Notes under the pieces: model-generated
What the model saw: the letters and a program-made list of their open reading frames with translations, nothing else
The model's database searches: none
What the model was told of the DNA's origin: nothing
Shown here: one piece after another, positions 17,012 to 26,444 of the stretch
Layout: every line of letters begins with the position of its first letter
Numbering within the stretch: the first letter of the stretch is position 1
Position numbers and translations under genes: made by a program
From: Flavobacterium jumunjinense
GTDB lineage: Bacteria; Bacteroidota; Bacteroidia; Flavobacteriales; Flavobacteriaceae
Direction: 5' to 3'
NCBI RefSeq assembly: GCF_021650975.2
Contig: NZ_CP091285.1
Location: 3,596,001-3,660,000 of the forward strand
DNA: 64,000 nucleotides

Positions 17012-18160
17012 TTATTCAATGTAAAGTAAAGGTTTTTTTTGTTTTTTATAAATTTCAATTTCTTTTTTAAAAAAATCTTCCAAATTAGTAACCTTAAAAT
17101 CCTTTTTTATTTTTATTTTTAATAAAGATATATCATCATCAGGTGTGCAATTAAGATATTCTAATAGCAAAGGGAGTCCGCCTTTACGATATATGGCATT
17201 GCAAATTAATGAACCTAATACATAGGAAATATTTGTTATGTCATCAAGATTTTCTGTATTTTCAAACTCCTCAAAATTAAATTTATTTTCATTTAGATAT
17301 TTTTCAAATTTATTAACATGATATAGAAGTGGTAAATCTCCAGCTCCTGCATCATTAATATAGCATGACAAACCAATTTTGATATAACTATTGCCATTAG
17401 GGAAATGATTGTTTATAACATGTATGATTTCATGCAAATGTATTTCTCCATATGCGGTTGAAGAATAAATAATTTGGTTGTCTTGATCAATAAAACCACA
17501 TAAATTATTTTGCGAGGAACCAGGAATAAAATAGTCAAATCCGTTAACTTTAAATAAATCATCACAATTTTTTGAAATATAATACCTGTAATTAGGTACC
17601 TCTTTTATTTTGAAACTGTCTAATAAATTAGATAAGAAAAGATTGGCTTTTCTGGCATTTTCAATATTGAATGGATGTTCAGGATGGTAAATATATTCTA
17701 TATTACCAACTTTAGTCCTTATCCAATTGCGTGTATAATGATTGATATAATTTGTTAATTTAAACAAATTATTTTCTTTTTTGATTTTTAAGTTTAATAT
17801 GGCTAAAGTTGTGATCGTTTTTTCATTATCTGATTCATTTTGGTTTTCCCAATAGAGTAAGCATTTTGCAATATAATAATCTCCTTCTTTTTTTAGGTTT
17901 AAAATATTAACATCATAACTAATATCTAATAATGAACCACCTAATGAACTAGAAAAACTAGCAACATCTATTGTCTTAAAGGCTTCAATATCATCTTTAC
18001 AAAATAGCTCACTAAGTGGTTTGTTTTTGTTGAAATAATCTTGTAAAAAGGTTGTTATTAATTCTTTTTCGGAATTATTCAAATCAAAATTTTGATATAC
18101 TTTATGTTGAGAAAATATTGAACATGAAATCAAAAATAATAAGATTATGATTTTAGTCAT
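17012..18160 (-). CDS. Secreted HExxH zinc-peptidase-like protein of the lanthipeptide cassette
   Basis: A 382-residue protein with a Sec signal peptide (about residues 1-18, ending SCSIFSQ). The sequence shows a zinc-metallopeptidase motif HEIIH (His243, Glu244, His247), with further acidic residues downstream that could supply the third ligand. I cannot assign a MEROPS family. The gene begins one base after the lanM stop codon, so it is translationally coupled to the lanthipeptide synthetase. A role as leader or maturation protease, or in immunity, is inference. Class III lanthipeptide systems are known to use zinc aminopeptidases for leader removal. No C39 peptidase is present nearby. Confidence 0.75.
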   Translation of the reverse strand: MTKIIILLFLISCSIFSQHKVYQNFDLNNSEKELITTFLQDYFNKNKPLSELFCKDDIEAFKTIDVASFSSSLGGSLLDISYDVNILNLKKEGDYYIAKCLLYWENQNESDNEKTITTLAILNLKIKKENNLFKLTNYINHYTRNWIRTKVGNIEYIYHPEHPFNIENARKANLFLSNLLDSFKIKEVPNYRYYISKNCDDLFKVNGFDYFIPGSSQNNLCGFIDQDNQIIYSSTAYGEIHLHEIIHVINNHFPNGNSYIKIGLSCYINDAGAGDLPLLYHVNKFEKYLNENKFNFEEFENTENLDDITNISYVLGSLICNAIYRKGGLPLLLEYLNCTPDDDISLLKIKIKKDFKVTNLEDFFKKEIEIYKKQKKPLLYIE

Positions 18161-18161
18161 T

Positions 18162-20909
18162 TTAATGTAAGGTTTTGTATTTGTAAAGGTTTGTTTCTAA
18201 GCAAATGATACTAGGTGTTTCTTCCCAATTATAGAAACGTAATAATTGATATGCAACACCAGTTAATCCAATAAACATTCCATTATAATTTAAGTTTCCA
18301 GTTTCAGAAACTTTTGGAATTTTATCATTTAATATTTCCAAACTAAGTTTATTAATAAAATTTTCAGATATTGATTCATAGTAATCATTTTGAAGTATTC
18401 TACCTGCAGATTTTAAAATTTCAATATTACTTAAGTTCCCATGGCACAAACTAAAATTTAATAAATTTAATGATTTAATGATATTTTCACAAGAATAAAC
18501 AAGTTCACTTTTCATTGCTTCATTTTTTTCAAAAGACATTAGTAAAATTTTGCTTAAACCTATACCAGCAGATCCATGACACCAAGCAGCCATATCAGCA
18601 TCTTTTTTATTAAGTCTAAAATCATACCATGAATTTGTATCGTTATCGAAGAGGCTTTTCTCGTAATTAAGTGCTTTTTTTATTGTATTCTTTAACTCTG
18701 GAATATCAAAATACATTGAAGCCTTTTTCAAAACAAATAAAATTCCAGAAACACCATGAGAGAATCCGTTTAAATAATTTTCCACAATTGTGTCACCAAT
18801 TTGCATTTTAAATGACCATGCACATGAATCTCCGAAATCTTTACTATTATCAATGATTAACAATAATATTTTTTTTAAAATTACTTCAATATCATTTTTT
18901 AAATTTAATTTTATGAAGTCATGTGATACATAAATATCTATTAACTTGTCCGCTATAGCACTAATACCTTGTAAATAATCGAATTCTTCTATTTCGATTA
19001 AATCATCGTTTAAAATGTCTTTAATAAAATTTATATATGTAGTTAAGTTTGATTCAAATTCATCTACTGTCAAATCTTTATAAATATGCAAATCTAAAAG
19101 GAGATTAGAAAGAGGGAAGTTGAAAACGGATAATGAAAATGTTTTATAGAATTTGTTTTTAGGAGTTATGAATTTTTCAATTAAGGTTTTGTTTTTTTTA
19201 CGCAGTAAATTATTTGTATTTCTAAAAATAGGATTTTCCGAATATTGAGATAAGTAATGCAAAAGTATTGATATACCAATTGTTCCATCATATAAATCAG
19301 ATGAGAGCGGCTGAACTGATATAGAACCATTTGAAGGATTTATAGATTTATGAACCCAATTGATGTCATCACCTATAACTATTGATTCATTAATAAGTCT
19401 TAATGCAATTTTTTCAGAAGCCTTGAGGTAATTCTCTTTATTGAATTTAATTTCAGTTTCATTTGTCAATCTAACTAATGTATTGTCAGGGATTGAAATC
19501 ATACCTCTTTTATCTAATTCCAATTCAATTGTTTTTCTAATTAGCATAGAATTGAAATGAATTATTTCATTATCAAGATTTTTAATCTTAATAAATGTTT
19601 TTTTCATGCAATCATTAAAACCAAATTCTTTCTTTTTGAAGATTAAATTTTTATAACCATCATATACAGAGCCTTTTGAGTCTGAATAATAGAAAGGCAC
19701 ATCCAAATTTAAAATTTGTTTTTTTATAGATTCTTTTAATGTTTTTTTAAAATTAGGAAAACTTTTTTTCAATAAAACTTTATACTTCTCTATATCATTA
19801 AGATATTCGGGAATCAACATTTCATTAATTAGTGTTGCATATAATTCTGTTGTATTAAATAAAAGGCGAATATAAATTTTTTTACTAAAAAGAGAATTTA
19901 ATTCTCTCAAGATTTTAGTTTTATTTTTTTGAATTTGTAAAGAAATGTTTTCGAATGATTTTAAAATAGTATCAATATCTTCTCTCTTTATTTCAAAATG
20001 CTTGTTGTTTATTATTGGAAGATGTTTATTATCATCATTGTTTTCAACAAAAAAAAGCGCAGAAATCATTCCTGTTTTATCTAAGCTCCCATAAGGTACA
20101 GGTAAAATTCCAGAATTGATCACACTAGTATCAAATAATTCATTTATTTTAGATCTATAAATTCCAAAATTTTCAATATTTGGAGAAATTATGCTTTCTG
20201 GATCTATTAAGTATATATCATCATTATTTATAATAATATTATCATTAATGAAATCTCTCGAATTTAATATATATGATAAAGATAATAAATGACCTATATT
20301 TTTTAGATATGACTCTGAATCAGTAGCATTATGTGTTATATATTTATGCCAAGAGTAAGTGGATTTGGTTAAATTTTGAGGTATTTTTAAATTTAAATTT
20401 AAGTTCAGATTCTGTTCTAATATTTTAATAAAAGATTCTGTAAATTTTTCTGTATTGACTTTTCTTGGTTTGTAAATTAATCTATTTCCATCTTCAAATA
20501 ATAGTATTAAAGTAGATTTCAGATGAGAATGAAAATCACCTTTTCCAAATTCGATTGAGAAAATGACATCATTTGTAATGAAACCTAATTTAATAAGTTC
20601 ATTTCTATCTTTCTCAAAATCTGTAATTAGTTTTTTAAAATTCTTATATTTTTTTTTATTTATTGTTTTTATTAAGAATTTATAGTAGGGGTATTTTCTA
20701 TTTAAATAATGTTTGAATTTTTGTGTATTCTTCAGGTCGTTAAATTCAAATGCGTTTTCAATTAAATTATGTTCTAAACATATTTCACTTTCATATTTTA
20801 AAATAAATTTAGCAATATCATTTATTGAAGTATTTGTATAATTAATGAAGTCATTTATTATGTTTTCTTTGTATTTTAAATTTTCAATAAAATTAAATTT
20901 TTTATGCAT
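18162..20909 (-). CDS. lanM: Class II lanthipeptide synthetase (LanM-type)
   Basis: A 915-residue bifunctional enzyme that would dehydrate Ser/Thr and form thioether rings. The N-terminal DUF4135 dehydratase shows GDFH (Asp125, His127), YKPR (Lys147), LIDPE (Asp236, Glu238) and an Arg348/Thr354 pair expected for phosphate elimination. The catalytic-loop motif normally reading D-x-H-x-x-N is D219-F-I221-N-D-N224 here, so the usual His is Ile. The C-terminal LanC-like cyclase keeps its zinc ligands Cys777 (WCHG), Cys822 and His823 (LCHG), plus the GFSHG segment. A precursor gene lies 101 bp upstream and a secreted HExxH protein one base downstream. Confidence 0.9.
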   Translation of the reverse strand: MHKKFNFIENLKYKENIINDFINYTNTSINDIAKFILKYESEICLEHNLIENAFEFNDLKNTQKFKHYLNRKYPYYKFLIKTINKKKYKNFKKLITDFEKDRNELIKLGFITNDVIFSIEFGKGDFHSHLKSTLILLFEDGNRLIYKPRKVNTEKFTESFIKILEQNLNLNLNLKIPQNLTKSTYSWHKYITHNATDSESYLKNIGHLLSLSYILNSRDFINDNIIINNDDIYLIDPESIISPNIENFGIYRSKINELFDTSVINSGILPVPYGSLDKTGMISALFFVENNDDNKHLPIINNKHFEIKREDIDTILKSFENISLQIQKNKTKILRELNSLFSKKIYIRLLFNTTELYATLINEMLIPEYLNDIEKYKVLLKKSFPNFKKTLKESIKKQILNLDVPFYYSDSKGSVYDGYKNLIFKKKEFGFNDCMKKTFIKIKNLDNEIIHFNSMLIRKTIELELDKRGMISIPDNTLVRLTNETEIKFNKENYLKASEKIALRLINESIVIGDDINWVHKSINPSNGSISVQPLSSDLYDGTIGISILLHYLSQYSENPIFRNTNNLLRKKNKTLIEKFITPKNKFYKTFSLSVFNFPLSNLLLDLHIYKDLTVDEFESNLTTYINFIKDILNDDLIEIEEFDYLQGISAIADKLIDIYVSHDFIKLNLKNDIEVILKKILLLIIDNSKDFGDSCAWSFKMQIGDTIVENYLNGFSHGVSGILFVLKKASMYFDIPELKNTIKKALNYEKSLFDNDTNSWYDFRLNKKDADMAAWCHGSAGIGLSKILLMSFEKNEAMKSELVYSCENIIKSLNLLNFSLCHGNLSNIEILKSAGRILQNDYYESISENFINKLSLEILNDKIPKVSETGNLNYNGMFIGLTGVAYQLLRFYNWEETPSIICLETNLYKYKTLH

Positions 20910-20976
20910 ATATTAAAAAAGTAAGATGATTTTTAGCAGAAGAGAGTATTGTAATTATGTTTTATAAAATTAAAAT

Positions 20977-21002
20977 AGGCTGTCTAAAGAATTAGACAGC
21001 CT
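20977..21002 (-). terminator. Hairpin between lanthipeptide precursor and lanM
   Basis: A perfect 11-bp stem (20977-20987 with 20992-21002) with a 4-nt loop, followed on the minus strand by an AT-rich stretch containing TTTT. It sits between the precursor stop and lanM start. A leaky terminator or mRNA-stabilising hairpin here would give more precursor than enzyme, a common RiPP arrangement. Confidence 0.7.
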
Positions 21003-21010
21003 TATTAAAA

Positions 21011-21208
21011 TTATTCAAAGCTTAATTCTTTTGGTTTTTTTGGACATATACAGTTACATACTGCAGTGTTGTCACATGTACTACCACTAGCTGTTCTTGT
21101 TTTTCCAGAAGCAGCAGCCTCAACTAAACCTCCACTAATTTTAAACATTTGGCTATCATTTAATCTTTTTAGCCCAGAGTTAATCTCAATTTTCAATAAT
21201 TTTTTCAT
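21011..21208 (-). CDS. lanA: Lanthipeptide precursor with double-glycine leader
   Basis: A 65-residue peptide. Residues 1-27 form a leader ending LNDSQMFKISGG, the double-glycine leader type common among Bacteroidota RiPP precursors. The 38-residue core holds eight Ser/Thr (34, 37, 39, 41, 43, 44, 48, 63) and four Cys (45, 51, 53, 55), with a dense Cys cluster in CDNTAVCNCICP. The residues before the cluster supply enough Ser/Thr for up to four thioether rings. It is encoded immediately upstream of lanM. The core resembles no lanthipeptide I know. Ring topology cannot be read from sequence. Confidence 0.85.
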   Translation of the reverse strand: MKKLLKIEINSGLKRLNDSQMFKISGGLVEAAASGKTRTASGSTCDNTAVCNCICPKKPKELSFE

Positions 21209-21275
21209 AAAAATATTTTTTAAATTTATTGTGCTAATTTATTTATTTTTATATAAAAAACAAATAAAAAAATAA

Positions 21276-22037
21276 CTACCTCAAAAAAGAAATAAAATTT
21301 TTAATTTTCTCGATAGGGTTGTCTTTTAAAAATTTAATGAAAGCACTTCCAATTATTGCTCCTTTTTGGTGTTCTGTTGCTTCTGTAAATGTTTGTTTGT
21401 CTTTAATACCAAAACCAACAATTTGAGGATTTTTTAGATTCATATTTGAAATTCTCTTAAAATACTCTAATTGCTCTGTTCCAAAACCTGATTGACTTCC
21501 TGTAACAGCAGCAGTGCTAACCATATAAATAAAACTGTCTGAATGATTGTCAATTTTCAAGATACGCTCATCAGATGTTTGTGGCGTAATTAGAAATATG
21601 TTTTTTAGTCCATAACTTTGAAAAATATACTTATAATGTCTTTCATATTCATCAATTGGTAAATCTGGAATAATAAACCCATCAATGCCAATTTCAGAGC
21701 ATTTTTGACAAAATTTTTCGATTCCAAATTGCATCATCGGATTAAAATAACCCATAATAATTAGTGGAATTTTTACAGTTTCTCTAATTCCTTTTAGTTG
21801 TTCAAATAACAACGCAGTAGTCATTCCGTTTTCTATTGCAATTGTTGAACTTTCCTGAATTGTAGGACCATCTGCTAAAGGATCTGAAAAGGGTAATCCA
21901 ATTTCGATCATGTCGACACCATTTTTTTCTAATTCATGAATGATTTCAACAGTATCATTTAATTTTGGATATCCAGCTGTAAAATAGATGGATAATAATT
22001 TTTTATTTTCTTGAAGTTTAGTGTTTATTCTTTTCAT
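21276..22037 (-). CDS. trpA: Tryptophan synthase alpha subunit
   Basis: A 253-residue TIM-barrel enzyme cleaving indole-3-glycerol phosphate to indole and glyceraldehyde 3-phosphate. The catalytic segments MIEIGLPFSDPLADGPTIQ (active-site Glu) and the FGIKD and GSAFIK phosphate-binding segments are present. It is the last trp gene in the order EGDCFBA. No convincing GC-containing terminator follows, and the lanthipeptide precursor starts 67 bp downstream on the same strand. Confidence 0.96.
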   Translation of the reverse strand: MKRINTKLQENKKLLSIYFTAGYPKLNDTVEIIHELEKNGVDMIEIGLPFSDPLADGPTIQESSTIAIENGMTTALLFEQLKGIRETVKIPLIIMGYFNPMMQFGIEKFCQKCSEIGIDGFIIPDLPIDEYERHYKYIFQSYGLKNIFLITPQTSDERILKIDNHSDSFIYMVSTAAVTGSQSGFGTEQLEYFKRISNMNLKNPQIVGFGIKDKQTFTEATEHQKGAIIGSAFIKFLKDNPIEKIKNFISFLR

Positions 22038-22081
22038 TTGTTCATTTATTGTTTCAATTGTATCTATTTAAGTTCTGTAGG

Positions 22082-23269
22082 TTAAAACTTAAAATAATCG
22101 ATATAGGTATTCAAATCTTTATCTCCACGACCAGAAAGGTTAATTACAACGATGTCTTCTGGTTTAAATTGTTTTTTATCTAAAACAGCGAAAGCATGTG
22201 CCGTTTCTATAGCAGGAATAATTCCTTCCGTTTTTGAAACTTCTAAACCAAATTGCATAGCTTCCTTATCAGTAATTGCAAAAAACTGTGCTCTATTCGT
22301 ATCATGAAGATGTGCATGAAGAGGACCAACACCTGGATAATCTAATCCTGCTGAAATAGAGTAGGGTTCAGTAATTTGTCCATCTTCTGTTTGCATCAAT
22401 AAGGTTTTACTTCCATGAATAATTCCAATTTTACCCAAAACCGATGTTGCTGCACTTTCTCCTGAATCTATCCCATGACCAGCAGCTTCTACAGCAATAA
22501 GTTTTACATTTACGTTTTCTAAAAACTCATAAAATGCTCCAGCAGCATTACTACCACCACCAACACAAGCAATAACATAATCTGGATTTTCTCTTCCTTC
22601 TAATACTTTTAATTGCGATTTTATTTCTTTTGATATTACACTTTGAAATCTAGCAACCATATCTGGATAGGGGTGTGGCCCAACTACAGAACCAATGATA
22701 TAGAAAGTATCTATTGGATTATTTATCCAATCTCTAATAGCTTCATTAGTTGCATCTTTTAAAGTTTTAGATCCAGAAGTTGCTGGACGAACTTCTGCAC
22801 CAAGCATTTTCATTCTTGCAACATTTGGAGCTTGTCTTTTAATGTCGATTTCTCCCATATAAACAATGCATTCTAATCCCATTAATGCACAAACTGTTGC
22901 TGTTGCTACTCCATGTTGTCCTGCACCAGTTTCGGCAATAATTCTTGTTTTGCCTAGTCTTTTTGCCATTAATATTTGACCAATAGTATTGTTTACTTTA
23001 TGTGCTCCAGTATGGCAAAGATCTTCTCTTTTTAAATATATTTTAGTATTATATTTTTCAGACAAACGCTTTGCAAAATATAATGGAGTTGGTCTTCCAA
23101 CATATTGTTGTAGTAAATCATTAAACTCTTCTTGAAAAGAAGGTTCTGCAATGATTTTTAGATAATTTTCTTTTAATTCTTCTACATTTGGAAATAGCAT
23201 TTCAGGTATGAATGCACCTCCAAATTTTCCGTAGAACCCATCTTCGTCGACAGAATATTTAGTCTTCAT
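22082..23269 (-). CDS. trpB: Tryptophan synthase beta subunit
   Basis: A 395-residue PLP enzyme that condenses indole with serine. The PLP-lysine motif HTGAHKVNN, the phosphate loop GGGSNAAG, and the ETGAGQHG segment are intact. It overlaps the trpF stop region by 11 bp, indicating coupled translation. Confidence 0.97.
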   Translation of the reverse strand: MKTKYSVDEDGFYGKFGGAFIPEMLFPNVEELKENYLKIIAEPSFQEEFNDLLQQYVGRPTPLYFAKRLSEKYNTKIYLKREDLCHTGAHKVNNTIGQILMAKRLGKTRIIAETGAGQHGVATATVCALMGLECIVYMGEIDIKRQAPNVARMKMLGAEVRPATSGSKTLKDATNEAIRDWINNPIDTFYIIGSVVGPHPYPDMVARFQSVISKEIKSQLKVLEGRENPDYVIACVGGGSNAAGAFYEFLENVNVKLIAVEAAGHGIDSGESAATSVLGKIGIIHGSKTLLMQTEDGQITEPYSISAGLDYPGVGPLHAHLHDTNRAQFFAITDKEAMQFGLEVSKTEGIIPAIETAHAFAVLDKKQFKPEDIVVINLSGRGDKDLNTYIDYFKF

Positions 23270-23891
23270 ATAGTAGTTTTTTTAATCGTCGTAGTTTAGA
23301 ATAATTTTTATAACCTGTTTTCTTTTCGAATCTGCTATTTACATCGACACCATAGCAATATTTTGCTTTATCTGTACTTAAGAATGCTTTAATTGCATCT
23401 ACGCTTGTTAGCCCAATTCCACCACTTAAGAAAAATGGTTTTTCTAATTTATAATTGTCTAATAATTCCCAATCGAAGGTTATTCCATTTCCTCCAGGTA
23501 ATCTTCCTTTTGTATCAAAAAGAAAAATATCGACTCCATCTTGGTATTCATTTAAGTTATCAAAATTAAATGTCTCATCAATTGAAAAAGCTTTTATAAC
23601 CTCTACATTAAGCTCTTTAATAGATTTACAAAATGTTGGAGATTCATTCCCATGAAGTTGAATAGCATCAAAACTGAATTGCTCCACTCTTTTTGTTATT
23701 ACTTCAATAGTTTCATTTACAAATACACCCACTTTTTTTATGTTTTTTGGTATTTCAATGATGCTGTCATCACAATATTTTCGTTGTGATTTTTCCCAAA
23801 AAATAAATCCTAAATAATTTGGTTTTAATGTGGAAATTTCTTCGATATTATCGGGAAATTTCATGCCACATATTTTAAGTTTAACGTCCAT
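23259..23891 (-). CDS. trpF: Phosphoribosylanthranilate isomerase
   Basis: A 210-residue TIM-barrel enzyme converting phosphoribosylanthranilate to CdRP. The N-terminal KICGMK motif (catalytic Cys), the IQLHGNE segment and the LSGGIG phosphate-binding segment are present. It is a stand-alone TrpF rather than fused to TrpC, overlaps trpB by 11 bp, and abuts trpC. Confidence 0.96.
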   Translation of the reverse strand: MDVKLKICGMKFPDNIEEISTLKPNYLGFIFWEKSQRKYCDDSIIEIPKNIKKVGVFVNETIEVITKRVEQFSFDAIQLHGNESPTFCKSIKELNVEVIKAFSIDETFNFDNLNEYQDGVDIFLFDTKGRLPGGNGITFDWELLDNYKLEKPFFLSGGIGLTSVDAIKAFLSTDKAKYCYGVDVNSRFEKKTGYKNYSKLRRLKKLLYED

Positions 23892-24676
23892 TATGTTATA
23901 GTTTTATTAATAAAATCTTTTGCAAATTTACCAGGGTTTTCTGTTCTCATGAAATGTTCTCCCATAAGAAACCCTTGATATCCATATTGCTGTAAGTCTT
24001 TAACAGCTTCAACAGTACTAATACCACTTTCTGAAACTTTTACAAATTCGTCTGGAATTTGTTTCGCTAATTCTTTACTGTAATCTAAACTTACATCAAA
24101 TGTTTTTAAATTCCTATTATTTACACCAATCATGTCTAAGCTTGGCATGATAGATTTTTCTAATTCTTCTAAATTATGAACTTCTAAAAGTACTTCTAAA
24201 GCTAAACTTTGAGCAAACTCAGATAGTTGTTTAATTTCTTGATGTGTTAATACTGCTGCAATAAGTAAAATCACATCAGCACCATGTGCTTTCGCTTCTA
24301 AAATTTGATACTCATCAACTATAAATTCTTTTCTTAACAAAGGGATATTTACAGATGCTTTAGCTATTATTAAATCATCTAAAGAACCACCAAAATATTT
24401 TCCATCTGTTAATACAGAAATCCCACACGCGCCAGCATTTTGATAGCCTAAGACTACATCTTCAACTGAATGACTATTATTTATAGTTGGTTTAGATGGA
24501 GAACGTCTTTTATGTTCAGTAATTATACCCGATAGACTATTTTTTAACAATTTACTCATTGAAAGCGTTCGACCATTGAATAATACTGAGGATTCGAGTT
24601 GAGAAACTGGAATAATTGATTTTTTAAGTTCAACTTCTCTTTTCTTATCTATAATGATTTTATCTAGGATGTTCAT
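23891..24676 (-). CDS. trpC: Indole-3-glycerol phosphate synthase
   Basis: A 261-residue TIM-barrel enzyme closing the indole ring. The family motif EHKRRSPSKP (catalytic Lys), the LRKEFIVDEYQI segment, and VNNRNLKTF and SESGI segments are present. The stop and the trpF start share one base, so the genes are tightly coupled. A 72-bp spacer separates it from trpD. Confidence 0.96.
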   Translation of the reverse strand: MNILDKIIIDKKREVELKKSIIPVSQLESSVLFNGRTLSMSKLLKNSLSGIITEHKRRSPSKPTINNSHSVEDVVLGYQNAGACGISVLTDGKYFGGSLDDLIIAKASVNIPLLRKEFIVDEYQILEAKAHGADVILLIAAVLTHQEIKQLSEFAQSLALEVLLEVHNLEELEKSIMPSLDMIGVNNRNLKTFDVSLDYSKELAKQIPDEFVKVSESGISTVEAVKDLQQYGYQGFLMGEHFMRTENPGKFAKDFINKTIT

Positions 24677-24748
24677 TTTGTGTTTTTTTTACCTCTTCAT
24701 GCAACGTCTAAAATTATTTATGTCTTGACAGCGCTTGAACGAACTATA

Positions 24749-25741
24749 TTATTGGCTTATTGATATTAATTTATTTAGTTTTTCAAAAGCTTTACCACTA
24801 GCTAGACTTTCTTGTGCTTTTGCTAATGCATCTTCATAACTTGAATTTTCAACCGTTTTAATTGCTATAGCAGCATTAACACAGACTACGTTGTTCTGTT
24901 CAATATTTCCTTTACCGGAAATTACGGTATGAAAAATTTGTGCAGACTCATCAACAGTATTTCCACCTTTAATTTTTTCTAAATTTATGAGTGGTAACTT
25001 GAAATCACTTGGATTTAGTATGTTTTCAGATAAATTTGAAATTATTTTCACATCATCCGTTAAAGACACTTCATCAAAACCACTTAAACCATGTAAAATA
25101 CTATAGTTTGTGTTTGTATTCTGGTATAAATATGCATACATTCTAGCCAATTCTAAACTAAAAACGCCAACCATTTGATTTTTTGGAAAGGAAGGGTTTA
25201 CCATTGGACCTAGCATGTTAAAAAAAGTTTTTACTCCAAGTTCCTTACGTATTGGAGCTACATTTTTCATTGCTGGATGAAATAATGGTGCATGAAGTAT
25301 TGCAATATTTGTTTCTTCTATAGACTTTGTTAGAAAATCACTTTCATTTGTAAATTTTACTCCCATTTTCTCCATTACATTACTAGACCCGGAAATAGAT
25401 GAAACACCATAATTCCCATGTTTTGCAACTTTTATTCCAGCACCAGCAACAATGAATGAAGCTAAAGTAGAAATATTAAAAGTATCTTTTCCATCTCCAC
25501 CTGTACCACATAAATCTATTGTGTTATAGTCAGAAAAATCTATTGGAATACATAATTCTAACAAAGCTTCTCTAAAACCAGATAGCTCCTCAATGGTTAT
25601 GCTTCGCATCATATAAACAGTAAGAAAAGCAGCAATTTGATTATGGTTATAGTTTCCAGAGGATATGTTTACTAATACTTCTTTCGCTTCAGATTTAGAA
25701 AGTATTTCGTGATTTATGAGTCGGTTTAATATTGTTTTCAT
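24749..25741 (-). CDS. trpD: Anthranilate phosphoribosyltransferase
   Basis: A 330-residue enzyme attaching phosphoribose to anthranilate. The PRPP-binding loop CGTGGDGKDTFN and the KHGNYGVSS and HPAMKNVAPIRKELGVKT segments are characteristic. Length is normal, without fusion to TrpG. Confidence 0.97.
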   Translation of the reverse strand: MKTILNRLINHEILSKSEAKEVLVNISSGNYNHNQIAAFLTVYMMRSITIEELSGFREALLELCIPIDFSDYNTIDLCGTGGDGKDTFNISTLASFIVAGAGIKVAKHGNYGVSSISGSSNVMEKMGVKFTNESDFLTKSIEETNIAILHAPLFHPAMKNVAPIRKELGVKTFFNMLGPMVNPSFPKNQMVGVFSLELARMYAYLYQNTNTNYSILHGLSGFDEVSLTDDVKIISNLSENILNPSDFKLPLINLEKIKGGNTVDESAQIFHTVISGKGNIEQNNVVCVNAAIAIKTVENSSYEDALAKAQESLASGKAFEKLNKLISISQ

Positions 25742-25783
25742 TTTGTAAAGTGTTTCGTTAATAATAATTAGTGTTGTTATAGA

Positions 25784-26350
25784 CTAATTATTAAGCCAAT
25801 TTTCTAAAATTTGTTTTCCATAAGGTGTTAAAACACTTTCCGGATGATATTGAACACCTTTAACATCATATTCTCGATGTCTTAAAGACATTATTTGCCC
25901 ATTTTCATCAACAGAAGTAATTTCTAATGTATCGTGCGGAAAATTTTCAGTATCAACAACCCAAGAATGATATCGCCCAACTTCTATTGTATCTGGAATG
26001 TTTTTAAACAAGGTATCATCGATACTTTTGGTTACTTTTGTTGCAACTCCATGATATACCTTTTCTAGGTTAATTAATTGTCCACCAAAAACTTCTGCAA
26101 TTGCTTGCTGGCCAAGACAAACACCAAGCATACTTTTTGATGATGCATATTTTTTAATGACAGCTTTTAATAAGCCTGCTTCATCTGGAATTCCTGGTCC
26201 AGGAGAAAGTACTATTTTATCGTATTTCTCTAACTCTTCTAATTCAAATTCATCATTACGGAAAACGGTAACTTCTGCGTTAAGATCTTCTAAATAATGT
26301 ACCAAGTTATAGGTAAAACTATCATAATTATCTATTACTACTATTTTCAT
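25784..26350 (-). CDS. trpG: Anthranilate synthase component II (glutamine amidotransferase)
   Basis: A 188-residue class I amidotransferase supplying ammonia to TrpE. The nucleophile elbow GVCLGQQ, the SPGPGIPDEAG segment and the C-terminal YHPES catalytic His/Glu motif are intact. It lies 94 bp downstream of trpE. Because no pab genes are visible here, a shared role with folate synthesis cannot be excluded. Confidence 0.95.
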   Translation of the reverse strand: MKIVVIDNYDSFTYNLVHYLEDLNAEVTVFRNDEFELEELEKYDKIVLSPGPGIPDEAGLLKAVIKKYASSKSMLGVCLGQQAIAEVFGGQLINLEKVYHGVATKVTKSIDDTLFKNIPDTIEVGRYHSWVVDTENFPHDTLEITSVDENGQIMSLRHREYDVKGVQYHPESVLTPYGKQILENWLNN

Positions 26351-26444
26351 ATTTTTTCAATTTCAATGTTGATATTAAAAAACGATATCAACTAATTATT
26401 TTTTTTTCAATTTTTTAATGCTAAAATCAATTGCAATTGATTAT

